Source of the DNA: Primula veris
Lineage: Eukaryota > Streptophyta > Magnoliopsida > Ericales > Primulaceae
Direction of reading: 5' to 3'
Assembly (NCBI GenBank): GCA_963682055.1
Contig: OY821746.1
Coordinates: forward strand, 26,168,481 to 26,232,480
Length of the DNA: 64,000 bases
Below the pieces are notes generated by a model. The model was not told the DNA's origin. It did no database searches and worked only from the letters and a program-made list of their open reading frames with translations. The position numbers and the translations under genes were made by a program. Below, piece by piece: positions 36,370-48,252 of this stretch (position 1 is the stretch's first letter; every line of letters begins with the position of its first letter).

Positions 36370-36378
36370 GAAAAAGTG

Positions 36379-37945
36379 CAACATTTTCTCTCATAATCTC
36401 AAACACAATACAATCTAGCCCAACTCTCTTCCCACAACTAATTTTAAATCACACTAGAGCTTTTTCCAAACCCGCGGCCACCACTTACCCGTGTGTCAGT
36501 GGTGGAACAAATTTTCGACAAAATGCATACACAGTCGTGAATTATATACACATTTGTGAAAGTGAATTTCCTTTAAAATGATGACCCTTTATCCTCTTCT
36601 GTCACAAGCGGAGGTCGTCGGAGGTCAGACAAACCTCTGACGGGGTTGCCGATTGTCTAGCAAAGTGCACACATTCGTGAACTATATCTCGAGGTGTATA
36701 TTCGTTCGTCATGAACTATATACCTAATCTTTTACTTCTACGGTGAAGCTCCGGTGAGGTCAACAAAGGTTTGACTAAGCTTCGCCGACATTTTTTGATG
36801 ATTCACATGTTGGGTTTGTTGTATTTAAAGGTCGCGGTAAAAACTGGATTAACAAATTAAACCCAAAAAAGAAACTAAAATTTTATTTACAGAAACTTGA
36901 CCGATTTGTAATAAAACAAACTGTTATACTGAAATGTAATTAGCTGGAATTGAACGACTATAATGTAAATACCCAAAAATATTGAACTAAAATATAATTA
37001 ACTGAAACTTCATCGTTATGTAAATACTCAAAACTATAAGAGTGAATTGTAATTATTTAAAACCACAAGACTTGAAGGTAATTAAAAGAAACTATAAAAC
37101 TGAAACAAATTATCAAAAGTAAGGACTTAAATGCAAACGCTGCAAAAATAAAGGGTGGATATGGATCTACGAGACGACAGTTTAAGCGTATCCGCTTAAA
37201 CGCTAATTTCTAGAAGTAGAACGGCAATGAGTTTCTAGGTACAAGGATTGTTCGCACACGGCTCGAAGGAAATAGCTATTTAGTTAGCTCGTCGAGATTT
37301 TTCTGGAGTGATACTCTCTCTAAGATGGTAATGATTTGTGTGTGATACTTGTTAATGACTCCCTCATTAGAGCTCATGGCCTTAATAGTATTTCACAGCT
37401 TGTATTCTTTTATAGGGCCGACGTACAAATAATTGGATTGAATGCATTAATATTTGAATATGTTGTTCATCGCTTGACAGTTGCATTAGGTACCGGTAAA
37501 TAAGAATACCAACTAATCAGTTATCGAAGCAATACGCGAGTCTGGCATAGTTTAAGCCTAAGGTATTTTGTGGCTGGTACCTTGAAAAGGCCTGAAGATA
37601 GGTATTGCGGAGTTTGTTTGGATTTTCTTCTTTCAATCGGTATCTTATAACACTCCTAAAGGTAAATTTATTGACTCCTATTCTGACATGAGTAGTATGT
37701 TAGTATTACGAAGGTAAATCTTAATTGCGTGAGGCCTTAGATGGTCCCGAAAGACATATTTCAGGAATGATTTTGTTTAGTGATTACTGGTGCCTGAACA
37801 CTTGTATATTCCTTATTTAGGATTGGATGCACAGATTTAACGCTTATAAGTTGGCATAAAAACTGCCAAGTCTCGTTTAGAATATTATAGTGTTGACTTT
37901 ACATCCTCAAGATCTGTGATCTGTGGCACTCATGGGGTTGTCGCA

Positions 37946-38008
<63 letters not shown>

Positions 38009-38426
38009 ATATGAGCTTATTATTATTATAAATAATGTATGCAAGTAATATAATAGTCATTGTTATTAGAACATGCTTCGAGAGTTAAGTAAAAAAATAA
38101 TACATAGCACACAGTGTCCTAGCTAAAATAAATTTAAATCATCACACAACAACTAAGTTAAAATTAATCCAACAAATCGTACATACAAAAGACACTCATA
38201 TCAACTGACTAAATGAAAAGTGAATATTTTCGTGCAAAACAATTTCTAACCGGCGATACAGAGGGAATTGTCCGGAATGATTCCAAAATGCAGACCAGAA
38301 TACCTAAAATTAAAACTTGGGATAGTTTTCAGAGAGAATCATTGATTAGTAAATAAAAACATACTTAATTTTTAAAATCCCGAATTCTCAAATTCTGTTT
38401 AATATTTTGTACATATAATGTAGCAT
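36379..38426. other. Gene-free DNA, possible retroelement LTR relic
   Basis: About 36810-37700 resembles LTR sequence on the minus strand: on that strand a CTATAAAAG TATA-like box (complement of 37409-37417) and, beyond it, repetitive AAACTGAA/AATTGTAAT tracts. Its layout is like the copia LTR at 48.3-49.9 kb but the sequence differs. Bases 36460-36800 carry repeated 'gtgaactatat' motifs. No TG...CA pair with target duplication was established. Confidence 0.3.
37948..38004. repeat. Poly(T) tract, 57 nt
   Basis: An uninterrupted run of 57 T. It could be the poly(A) tail of a retroposed sequence on the minus strand, or homopolymer expansion; the exact length is also sensitive to sequencing error. 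AATAATATGAGCTTATTATT follows immediately. Confidence 0.8.
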
Positions 38427-38692
38427 CAGGGGCGGAACCAGAATGATTTTTTTTTTGGCAGGGGACGTGGTGTAAAAAATATGTTGAATATAAGATAAAA
38501 TAAATAAGGTTTTATACAAAAATAAAGAATTTTTTCTATGTTTAACATATAATAAAATAAATATGAAGTTAAGACTGACCATGAATGCATATATTTTAGA
38601 AAAATTTAAATTATACATATAAAAAAAATAAAAATAAAATTGAAAATCGCAGTCGGGGTGGCCACCTCAGCCATCCCATGGGTCCGTCCCTG
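38427..38692. mobile_element. 266-bp hAT-like MITE
   Basis: Ends CAGGGGCGGAACCAG and (complement of right end) CAGGGACGGACCCAT. Flanks TGTAGCAT and TATATCAT match at 6 of 8 positions, consistent with an aged 8-bp hAT target duplication. No coding content. Confidence 0.75.
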
Positions 38693-38877
38693 TATATCAT
38701 CAAAGTTAAAAATAAAGAGTAAAAATAAGTAACGTTATATAGCATATTTAGCAGTATCATTTAAGATGCTAATATTTAAAAATATTTTAAATTACGAGTT
38801 TTTAATAATTAACTTGCCTTCCTTCCCTACCTGGGCAATCACAAACAAAAAATCAACGGGTTAACAAACGCATGAAA

Positions 38878-38951
38878 ATGAACCAATCACCATATTTATA
38901 AATTCAAAAGAAAAATGAACCAATCACCATATTTATAAATCCAAAAGAAGA
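38878..38951. repeat. 37-bp tandem repeat upstream of the BAHD gene
   Basis: Two units (38878-38914, 38915-38951) sharing ATGAACCAATCACCATATTT, with two or three differences. It lies about 510 bp upstream of the BAHD start codon; CCAAT is present once per unit. Confidence 0.85.
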
Positions 38952-39327
38952 ATGATGAAACTTATTGATTCATTATACATCGCATTGTTTATGGCTTCAG
39001 TTACATATAAAAACATTCTAGGATCTGAGTCTCCTTTGGCTTTGGAGACCCTTTCCTCTCTCTCTGAGTTATCTCATTACTTTTACATGTAGAGTTTCAT
39101 TGCAAATACAAAAAATGCAGGGCTTATTCAGCTAATTATTATTTCTTGAGATTAAACAAAGTAGAGTAATAAACAAGAAGCTATTAATAAGCCAGTTTGT
39201 TCACAGACTGCAATTATTATGTGATGAAAAGCATGTACATAGGCAGCTTCCACAATCTTATTATATATGGAGAGATAGAGACTTTTTACTTCCTCCTATA
39301 ATTGCTGTCAACTTTTTAATTATTTTG

Positions 39328-39336
39328 TATAAAATA
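39328..39336 (+). promoter_or_regulatory. Probable BAHD TATA box
   Basis: TATAAAATA about 130 bp before the ATG at 39460, implying transcription start near 39362. Motif and position only. Confidence 0.5.
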
Positions 39337-39459
39337 AAGCTAACCACTGACTCTAAAACTATCTGAAATTGATTATGTCAAAAACATGTACATGTATTAA
39401 AATGATTGTGTGAGCAGTTGGAAATAAAACTATCAAAATTTCTCTCATTTTCTTTTCCC

Positions 39460-40788
39460 ATGGCAGAATCCAAATTCATGAAAACCTTGGCCATTTGCAA
39501 AGTAGTTCCATCTGATACACCCTCCCAATTCTCTCTTCCTATCACATTTCTTGACAGTATTTGGCTTCAAACAAAACCGACCTCTCGTCTTTTCTTTTAC
39601 CAATTATCAGAACCAAACACGGATTTCTTTCATACTATTCTTCCTAAGCTAAAGGAATCGCTCTCGGTCACTCTTAAACACTTCCTCCCCCTCGCCGGCA
39701 ACCTAACATGGCCCCAAGACTCGAACCTACCCATCATTCAATACAACGACGGGGACGGTCTTTGTCTCACCATAGCCGAAACACAAGCAGACTTTGACTA
39801 TCTTTCAGGAGATGTTTTCCGTGAATCAACAGAATTATGGTCCTTGGTGCCTAATTTTCCATCATCCGAGACCCTAATCCCTGCAATGACTATGCAAATC
39901 ACTCTTTTCCCAAACCGAGGATTTTCTATTGCTCATGTGGTGCACCATTCTGTTATGGATGGGAAATCCGCATCCATGTTTATGCATTCATGGGCCTATG
40001 TCTGCAAGAAAGGCGTATCTACCTTACCACCTGAGTTGACTCCGTCTTTCGATAGGACCTTTGTGGAACACCACAAGGAGCTTGAGAAGGTGTTCCCAAA
40101 AGGGTTTAGGCCGATAGAACCACAAAGTAAAATTCTAACAACATTCGACATGACTCCTTCTTCTACGATGTTAGGCACTTTTAAGTTGACCCGAGAGAAC
40201 ATAGAGGTTCTGAAAAGTAAGGTGAAGCCTAACCATACACGGTTATCTACTTTTACGGTGACAAGTGCCTATATTTGGACTTGCTTAACTAGATCTAAAA
40301 AGGTAACTGCAAATGAAACTTTCTTCGGGTTTAGTGCGGATAGTAGGCTTCGGTTGGATCCGCCTCTTCCTCCGACTTATTTTGGAAACTGCCTCATTGT
40401 TTGTTTAGGACATGGTCGCGAAACTAAGGAATTTTTAGCCGAAGACGGATTTATCACTGCGGTTAATGCTATTAGCGAGGCTTTGACTAATTTAAATGAG
40501 AGTATTCTAAAGGAAGTTAAGAAAGTAAGCACTGCTCTTGCATTTTCTATAATGAATACTCCCTTGATGTTTTCAGTTGGGGGTTCGACCCGATTTAAGC
40601 TCTATAAGGTAGATTTCGGATGGGGAAATCCTGTAAAAGTAGAAGTGGTTTCAATAAGTGGTGGCCGAGCTATTTATCTCTCCGATGATAGAGAGGATAA
40701 CGGTGGGATCGAAATAGGGGTAGGAATGGAAAAACATGAAACTGGTGCCTTTTCATCTCTGTTTCGTGAAGGGCTTGAAGCTCGTTAA
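39460..40788 (+). CDS. BAHD acyltransferase, anthocyanin/phenolic-glucoside malonyltransferase type
   Basis: Single-exon enzyme of 442 aa, the usual BAHD length, predicted cytosolic. It transfers an acyl group from acyl-CoA (malonyl-CoA in the closest group) to a glycosylated phenolic or flavonoid. The catalytic motif HHSVMDG (HxxxD, near residue 168) and the structural motif DFGWG (near residue 386) are both present. TYFGNC and the N-terminal ITFLDSIWLQTKPTSRLFFY are typical of the clade holding anthocyanin and phenolic-glucoside malonyltransferases. The chosen start is ATG 39460 in context CCCATGGCA; the frame is open upstream but has no ATG that would suit better. Substrate cannot be read from sequence. 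Intact as read. Confidence 0.93.
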   Translation: MAESKFMKTLAICKVVPSDTPSQFSLPITFLDSIWLQTKPTSRLFFYQLSEPNTDFFHTILPKLKESLSVTLKHFLPLAGNLTWPQDSNLPIIQYNDGDGLCLTIAETQADFDYLSGDVFRESTELWSLVPNFPSSETLIPAMTMQITLFPNRGFSIAHVVHHSVMDGKSASMFMHSWAYVCKKGVSTLPPELTPSFDRTFVEHHKELEKVFPKGFRPIEPQSKILTTFDMTPSSTMLGTFKLTRENIEVLKSKVKPNHTRLSTFTVTSAYIWTCLTRSKKVTANETFFGFSADSRLRLDPPLPPTYFGNCLIVCLGHGRETKEFLAEDGFITAVNAISEALTNLNESILKEVKKVSTALAFSIMNTPLMFSVGGSTRFKLYKVDFGWGNPVKVEVVSISGGRAIYLSDDREDNGGIEIGVGMEKHETGAFSSLFREGLEAR

Positions 40789-42328
40789 GTTCATCATCAA
40801 AGATTAAAAAAGTTTATTTTGAAGTTTACCGATTGTTTTGGTATGTTGTACTATTTCTCAAAATTGTGACCGATGATCAATGTAATGTGGCTCTTTCCTA
40901 AGAGGTTTATGAATAAATTTACTACTTTTCATTATTGAATAGGAACTTTTAATCATTTTGCCAAAGCTTCTGAAATCCGATAATTGGCGCATGTATGATG
41001 TATACATAATGCTTATTCATGTGTCCTGTCCTTTTGCCTTTTCAATCTTTTACACTCAGATTTGCTCTCTAGCTGCTATTGTGCTGCTTTTTTTATCAAC
41101 CCTTGAATAATTCTTATGGAACCAGAAAGATCAATTGTATAATTACTGTAATTGCATTGGTACCAAAGTGTTTCAGTTAAAGCAACATGTCATTCTGGAT
41201 AAAGTATACGGTCATATGGACCGATTCCTCTGCTCACATATAGCAGTTTCTCAACATTATTACCTAATTGAAGAGCCAATTAATTAATTTTCTTGAACGG
41301 ACTAAGAAAACATAACTATTAGTACTATGATTTATGTGTGCATGGGATTTCAAATATATGTATATATTTTTCTTGGGATTATGCCACCCTGAAGGATCTC
41401 TATCTTTCAAAATATCCGCTTATTGATAAAGATTAAATATCAAAAGCCGGCATCTTAAAAGCTACTCCAGATTGATCATCAAGAAAGAAAACGAATGGTC
41501 AACGTGGTCCTCTCTATATTCGGAAGCCCTAGCAGGCCTGAATGGAAATGGAGCTAGAGACATAATCTCATGAATCATTCCATATTTACATACATGTATC
41601 TTATAGAAGAATGATATTCACAAAATTGATATGATTTCGACCAGATTTTCTACGAGACAAGAATGTTCGACTTCTTTTATAATTCTCTCATCTTACTTGC
41701 ACAAGGAATGTACAAATGGATACTATCATACATAGGTGCCGAGAATCGCAAGGCCAAACTTTAAAAACAATTTAATTTAGTAATAATGGTTTAAGTGTCG
41801 TCACCACCAGATTTCATGTCATGTTGTCAGTTATTTTTTTTTTTCACAAACCAAAATTATATATATATTAATATAAGGGTGGAACCTAACCCATATTTAC
41901 AACCAAATCAAAATACATAAATTAGGCTTAAACACAACAAAACCAACTTAAAATTGGTAAAATTGAACTGATACCACATTAGATGTCACTAAAAACCCTA
42001 AGCTCATGCTTACGTATAAGCTACAAATAACCTGACTTTTCATCCATAATCTGACCAAAAGAAAACCAAAAAGGTTTTGATTAAAAATGTCAGATTATAA
42101 AACAAAAGATGGCAAAATGAGAATTTAGTGAATATTTAGAAACTTATTTATCAAAAACCCGGTTGTTTTGAACTTGACGACTCTTTACAAAAAAGTACAT
42201 ATTTTGTAAACTTATTTACAAATAGGTACATATGTCATTAAAAAATCCAAAAAATATTTAAAAATTAAAAACCAAATTAAAAAAACCAAAATTTTTAAAA
42301 ATACATTTTTTATACAAAAAATATGTAT
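40789..42328. other. BAHD 3'UTR and gene-free DNA
   Basis: The likely 3'UTR runs to about 40930. Bases 41828-41930, read on the minus strand, end in a poly(A)-like run preceded by ATGGGTTAGGTTCCACCC, similar in style to the 62.2-62.3 kb segment, and may be a retroposon 3' end. The remainder shows no gene. Confidence 0.4.
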
Positions 42329-42465
42329 GATCCTATCTAATCCTGTTCAATAATGTTTGTCTAATCCAGTTTGATCATGTCTAATCATGTCCAATCTTGT
42401 ATGTCTAATTCTGTTTAATCCTATCTAATCATGTCCAATCATGTCTAATCCTATTTGATGATATA
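42329..42465. repeat. Decamer minisatellite
   Basis: About 13 degenerate units of a 10-bp motif of the form TCTAATCATG / TCCAATCATG / TTTAATCCTA. Surrounded by A/T-rich low-complexity DNA; noncoding. Confidence 0.85.
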
Positions 42466-42817
42466 TACAATTTTTTTAATATATTTTTTCATTTTTTTTT
42501 TTTGTATATTTTGTATATTTTGTTATTTTTTATGACATGTGTACTTGATTGTAAAGAAGTACACATAAATGAGTTTTTTTTAATTAAATTGATTGAGATA
42601 TAGATATTCTTAAGTATAGCACAAAAGATACCAGGATTATCTAAGTAGAAAAATAGAAATTAGCAAAATAAACGAACTTCAACACCCTTTACTTGGGACC
42701 AGAATTTTTTGGTTGATGTCATGTTCTCAAATATTTTAATTTGGAATGAAGATCGATGCATTAAAAACTTGTCGAACAAATACATACCGCGTGGGTTAGG
42801 TCAGGACCTGACCCGTA

Positions 42818-43342
42818 AACAGTTAACCCGTATCCCGACTCGATTATTTTTGTAAGTGAGCAAGAAATTTCGACCCCGATCCGACAAAAGTCGGGACCCG
42901 ACTTTTTGGGATCCCATAGGGTCGGGATAGATTTATTCCGAATCTCTCAACATATCTTTTTTATTTTACGACAATGTCATTTTTATTAACAATTTTCCTT
43001 TGAGAAATAATAATTTTTTATACCTGTCTAAACATGTTATTAACACAACCATAATACTAATTTGAAAATAACACTCCTAATAAATGCAAATATAAATTAA
43101 CATGTAATAGAAAAAATAGTGTCAAAATACAAATAATTGAGTTGATAAAAAAATGTATATTTTTTTATCAGATTCTTTACTATTTAGCTTTATTCACACA
43201 AACAACAATTATCATACTAAATGAGATACATTATCACTATAATTTTTATAATCGAAAAATAATGATCATTTATCTTTTTGAAATAACAATTTAACCTTTT
43301 AATTTAAGTATATTTTTTATTTTAATAGTCTCATATATTCAA
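42818..43342 (+). repeat. Dispersed repeat, copy A
   Basis: Matches 62937-63404 in the same orientation, starting at TTAACCCGTATCCCGAC and continuing through AGGGTCGGGATAG, TTTTATTTTACGACAATG and TTTTATTTTAATAGT. The left part is built of CGGGACCCGA motifs. Copy A continues with more GTCGGGAC-type sequence to about 43630, perhaps its far end. Probably a noncoding hAT-like element; ends not fixed. Confidence 0.8.
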
Positions 43343-44289
43343 AACTATAAATTTATGAAACAAAAAGGTTTGTAACTCATATGATAGAGTGATTACATTA
43401 CATGGTAAATGTACAAAATTTAATTCATATGTTTGATATAGATTAATTTACATTTTTAGTGTTAAAATAAAAAAAAAATCATGTTATATAAAATAAAATA
43501 AAATAAAATAAATTAATTAAAAAGTCAGGTCGGGACATCCGACAAAATTAAAATTGCCACCCGATCCCGAAGTTTGTTGGGTCGGAACAAAACCTGAAGT
43601 TTTCGAGTCGGAACTCTTCTCTGGTTGGAAAATTTCGGATTGAAACACGAATTGGGTTGGAATTTCGGGATTTTTTTTCCACGTATATGTACTTTTGTTC
43701 TAGCATCATTAATGCGGACATGTGGTCTAGTGCTGTTTAGTGTTACTGACTTGTTTAGCCCTGCGGCCTTAACCATGTTAAGTTACCCTATAATTTCACG
43801 TTTAAACAAAAGTTTAAATTCCAAACAAACGTCACAAACTACGAAAAGCCACATTCATACAAAATTCATAACCACCTCTTGGGAATTTTAATCAAAATCA
43901 AACTATTTTGGATTAGAGGCACGAATATCGTTTTCCTTAAAATGATATTTACTCCCATTCCACGGAATTTGCTAATAGGTTACTAATAAATTGTTTTCAG
44001 GATACAACCAAGTCTAAGAAATTCGACGGATAGCAATTCCGGAGAATTTCAGAATTTCTCTATATATGTTATACTGATTTTTGGGAATGAGAATCAAGTA
44101 TCTTATCATTTTGATGGAACCCTAAATTTATAATAATTAGAGGGGTGCCGATTCAGAAGGTCGCAACCATTTGTTTTATTAACCAGAGGATACAAAATTA
44201 TTGCCTTCTCACAACTGCTATGGATTCCCATTCCAAACTGCATATTACATCCGAAGGATTTTAATTATTGATTTTTGTCAAAACTGTTG
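43343..44289. other. Gene-free DNA
   Basis: AT-rich, including GTCGGGAC/TCGGAAC-type motifs at 43525-43660 that probably belong to the repeat starting at 42818. Nothing else recognised. Confidence 0.4.
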
Positions 44290-44377
44290 ATGGCACACGA
44301 TTCCGCTACAACCTCGCAAGGCTCTTCACCTTCCTCAACAACAGCAAGGGTCCCATCTTCAGAGCAGATCATGGCAG
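44290..44377 (+). other. Possible small exon next to the RPC5-like fragment
   Basis: ATG at 44290 opens a Ser/Thr-rich frame (MAHDSATTSQGSSPSS...) ending at a donor-like CAG|GTAAAA. Its phase (one base left over) does not fit the start of the RPC5-like exon at 44780, so a direct join is not supported. It could be an unrelated exon fragment. Confidence 0.2.
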
Positions 44378-44779
44378 GTAAAATACGAGAGGAAGAAATG
44401 TTACCCATGTCTTAAGAACTTTTGAGACAGATCATGGCTGATTGTGAGAGTAAAGACCTATTACCCACCAAAATAGTGCTAATAGTACTTATTTTGTTTT
44501 GTTAAAAACATCATAATCTTACAATAAATTATTAAGTGCTAGATAAATAATGAATATGTTTTTAATGATTAAATACCAACCATAAATAAGATTTTTTGTT
44601 TTGTTAAAAACATCATAATCTTACAATAAACATCATAATCTCACAATCAAATCGTTTTTTTGCTACGCTATTTGTGCATTTAGGATATCTCTCGGAAAAA
44701 AACGTTGTGTTAACAATAACACTTTAAAAAATATCGTTATATAAACGTCTAAATTTTTTTAACAATGATCCTGCCGCAG

Positions 44780-45199
44780 GTCAGGCTCAAACCCATTAGT
44801 TCTGAAGTTGAGATCGATTTGTCTACGGATTATACTAAAAACTACGACGTAAAAGAGACATTGTTAACTTCGACGAGGTCAACAAAAAGTGCAAAGGGTA
44901 TTGCCATCGGGATGCTATCGGGAAACACGTTGCACATTAGTCCTATCCATGCAGCTGTCCAGCTACAGTCTTCGAAGAAAAAACGTTCTATTGTGCCAAG
45001 TAACAAAAAAGATATTGTGGTTAAGTCGGAAGATCTAAAGGATGACAAAAAAAATATAAAGCACCACCTCTACCCAAGGCGGCTAGGGCAATGGGTTCCG
45101 AAAACTACGGAACAAGGCTCCAAACGAGACATTGGTCTTATTTTGTTTAGCAAGAGTCCTACCACCAGCTATGCTCAACTAGAACAATTTACTATTTAG
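44780..45199 (+). pseudogene. Fragment resembling RNA polymerase III subunit RPC5 (Sin-like)
   Basis: Begins after an acceptor-like CTGCCGCAG. The frame reads VRLKPISSEVEIDLSTDY, later AIGMLSGNTLHISPIHAAVQL, then a Lys-rich stretch and QWVPKTTE. These blocks match the N-terminal third of plant RPC5 / SIN-like proteins, including the hallmark xGxLxGNxLHxxPIHAxVQL block. Only about 140 codons are present. The initiating exon and all the C-terminal part are missing, and the following DNA is in other frames. Best read as a transposed or decayed gene fragment. Identification is by recalled motif similarity. Confidence 0.65.
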
Positions 45200-45510
45200 A
45201 CCTGAGATAAAGAAGGCTATTAAAGAGTCTTTAGAAACACTAGCGAAGGACAGACCGACCTTAAAAGGACTGGAAGTTTAGAGTGGATCCAGATAGACAG
45301 TCCCTGATTTGCGAGAACTGTCAGAAAATCATTACAGAAATAAGAAGAAAATTGGAACAACGCAGAGACAAATATTTTGAAAAATTCCATGAAACGTCAG
45401 AGAAGGTAATAGTCACCCCGAATCCCCGTTTTAAGCATGATGTGGCGAGAAGAAAGAGAACAATGGTATTTTCTTATTTTACTTTGCACATAATCGACAT
45501 AGAAATATAG
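45187..45510 (+). pseudogene. Unrecognised protein-like fragments in shifted frames
   Basis: Two overlapping stretches look protein-like: one reading FRPEIKKAIKESLETLAKDR (ends at 45281) and one from 45283 reading SLICENCQKIITEIRRKLEQ then KVIVTPNPRFKHDV. They are in different frames from each other and from the RPC5-like fragment. Charged, helical composition suggests a former coding sequence. I do not recognise the family. Confidence 0.35.
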
Positions 45511-45784
45511 GCTGCAAGCCTTAAATTAATAACGAGGAAACATATTCCTTAAATCAAAGACTGAATATTGATTACATCTTCTCATTTACCACATGAGACA
45601 AATCAATAAAATATTTGTTTGATCAAATTTTTGTGTCTTAATAGTATCAATGAAGTAAATTTCTAAATACAGAGAAAGAGACCGGAAAACTTATTTATGG
45701 CTAGCTTCCCCCTCCCTTACGTATGTGGTCTAAAAGACTATACACTTGTGATGTTACAGATAACGAATTTTTTGCACACTTTTT

Positions 45785-47189
45785 TCATAATGATTGGACA
45801 AAGATCGATGGGATTTGGTGTCGCATAGAAAACACTATGTCAGACGCAGAAGGCCTTAGGGCCGGGGAATGACCAAGGCAGAGCCGAGCAACAGAAAACA
45901 TAGCATCGGCCTCTTCCGTGTCAAAATTATTATTAAGGCGCGGATCAATTGCTAATTTGGTTGAGTTATCCATTGATGATTTCAACATATTCCCAGTTTT
46001 AGCTGAAAAAGCTTCTCTCCCAGTGATGAGTTCCAAAATAAGAACCCCTAAGCTGTATATGTCATTCTTTTTAGAGGCGATCCCCGTTTTTAGGTAGTGA
46101 GGATCAACATAACCAGGAGAACCAGTCATCATGAACCGATCTTGCTGTTTACAAGACATTAACGCCAAAGAAAAGCCCATTTTTGCGGATCCAAAATCAC
46201 AAAGCTTGCTTTCAAGGTTGTTGTCTAATAAGATATTGGAAGATTTGATGTCACCGTGGACGATATGAGGACTACACCTCTCGTGAAGGTGTTCGATGGC
46301 TTGGACTATTTGATACGCTATTTGCATACGGTTTGCCCATGATAACACAAATCCAACATCACCGTGAAGCTTCTCTTGCAAGGTTCCATTTTCCATGTAC
46401 TCAAGTACCAAAAATCCCTTTTCTGAGAAAGAAAAGAGATATAATTAAGATCAATGGACGGCTGTAAATTACCTACACCTAATTTGATAGATATTTGAAG
46501 TAGTACTTCCTGTTCAACGAGGCCAAAAGGCACCTATAAAGTGTTGTTGCTAGAGTCTTGGAGGCTTCCAATCGAACTTAAAAAATAGGGTCTATTTCCA
46601 ATAGCATAAAAATTTAAACCAATTTCCAATGTTTCAAGAAAATACAGTTTAACCAGCTTTATTACCTTGATATATATGTATATATTTAAACCATAAATTA
46701 CTAACTACATTAATTTTTTTTAATAAAATTACAAGGTCTATTTTATTTATTTATTTATAATATTGAATAGTGGCGCTCACCTTGATCGTCAAAGAAGCCA
46801 AGGAGCTTGACAATATGATCGTGATGGTGAATATGGAGCAAGATATCAAGTTCTTGTTTGAAAACTCGGTACATACGTTCAGTTATATTGCTGTTGATCT
46901 TGATTGCCCCGAGATTGTTACCCTTAAGGTGAGCCAGGTACACGTTGCTAAATCCTCCGTATCCAACGACCTGTGAGAAGTTTGTTGTAACCCTCACTAT
47001 CTCGTTCCAACCATAACTCCTAACATTAGAGCCCTCCTTTATAATCAAGTCTTCTGTAACATTTTCATCATTATCACCAACATAATTTTGGCCCGTGCCA
47101 AATTTCTTGATTGTTTCATCGGAAGGAGAGCATCGTCGATTGCATCTCACCATCTTAATTTTATACTTTAGGTACTTGAGAATTCCCAT
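45785..47189 (-). CDS. Receptor-like cytoplasmic kinase, At1g33260/At4g10390-like, non-RD
   Basis: Ser/Thr protein kinase of 348 aa. Exons (minus strand) 47189-46781 and 46422-45785 join in frame across a 358-bp intron (donor GTGAGC, acceptor CTCAG). There is no signal peptide or transmembrane segment, so it is cytoplasmic. Kinase elements in order: Gly loop GYGGFSNVYLA (near 76), lysine in GAIKI (near 95), hinge VLEYMENGTLQEKLHG, catalytic loop VHGDIKSSNILL, CDFGSAKMGF, GSPGYVDPHYL, and the DIYSLGVLILELITGREAF helix. The catalytic Asp and Lys are kept, but HRD is HGD, so it is a non-RD kinase, as in its relatives. At1g33260/At4g10390 are annotated as probable receptor-like kinases of unknown ligand and substrate. 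Start chosen as the first ATG; a second in-frame ATG lies 12 codons later. Intact. Confidence 0.9.
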
Positions 47190-47264
47190 CCTTACAGTAA
47201 CTTCAGTTTAAGTGCCTTCTTCAGCTTTAGAGATAGTGATTTGGATTATGTTCAATTGCAAGTA

Positions 47265-47279
47265 TGTATATATATATAT
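47265..47279 (-). promoter_or_regulatory. Probable kinase TATA region
   Basis: A TATATATATA run about 80 bp upstream of the kinase ATG on the minus strand, implying transcription start near 47235. Confidence 0.45.
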
Positions 47280-48252
47280 TGTTGAAATTGGTATAATTTT
47301 AATACAACATACTTCCTTCTTAGTATTCTTTCCTAGGGGAGGTGTGTTTGGTGTGGGAAGTAACGCAGAAGGATAATAAATACATGAAATTTGGTAGGTC
47401 AATTAAGAAATAAATAAATAGATAATAGTAAATGAAAGCATGGGAGAGAAGAAAGAGACATCAGAGCCACCTACGGACAATTTAACAGGCCCTAAATAAA
47501 ACATAGTACTGTTTATTATATTTTTAAGCATCCAGTTATAAATAAACCATTCGTGTGAGTATTGTTTTATGACCACATCTACTACTACCCTTTTACCTAC
47601 AGCCAGAATATTACACGTTTATTCTATGTTCAATGTACACATCATATATATACATAGAGTGATAGAGACATTGAGAAATTAGTACCCTTGAAAAGTACTC
47701 AACAACCGAGTTGATAAGATGATACTAGCAAGAGTACACGCTTAAACAAACAAATTAAAGAAAGACGATTCATAAAAAAGAGTAAACAACAAAGATACAA
47801 TCAAATCCACTGTACACCTACCTACCCTACATAATAATGTTCATCCTCCCCACCATCATGCTTCACCAAATTTCATTCAACTTTCGGTGGACTTTATATT
47901 TAGCTTATTGAATCTGAACCTCTATCATATTCGCTGTTTTAAAAAGCATGAAAAAACTTGATTGAAAGCTTAAAAAGTTTGCTTTTATGTTTTTTAGTCC
48001 GTTAAAAAGTTGCGTTTTTGTTTTTAATATATCTTTTACAAAAACGCTTTAACTAATATTTTGCTTTTTAAAACACCGATCATATCACTCTTAAGATACA
48101 AGAAGTACATGTTTACACCGATCATATCACTCTTAAGTTACAAGAAGTACATGTTTCAAAGTAATTACATGTAAAACCACTTGCAAACAATTAGTGGCGT
48201 CAAAAGAGTAGAACTCTGAGAAATCCGGCATTATCTCAATACAAACTAATAA
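47280..48252. other. Kinase upstream DNA
   Basis: AT-rich intergenic DNA. It contains a 42-bp tandem duplication (48073-48114 and 48115-48156, unit starting ACACCGATCATATCACTCTT). No gene recognised. Confidence 0.6.

Noticed and set aside
39406..39459. Upstream extension of the BAHD protein
   Set aside because: The frame is open but begins at TTG, without ATG; the family N-terminus matches ATG 39460.
42329..42465. CRISPR-like array
   Set aside because: Units are about 10 bp and contiguous with no spacers, in a plant nuclear context; it is a minisatellite.
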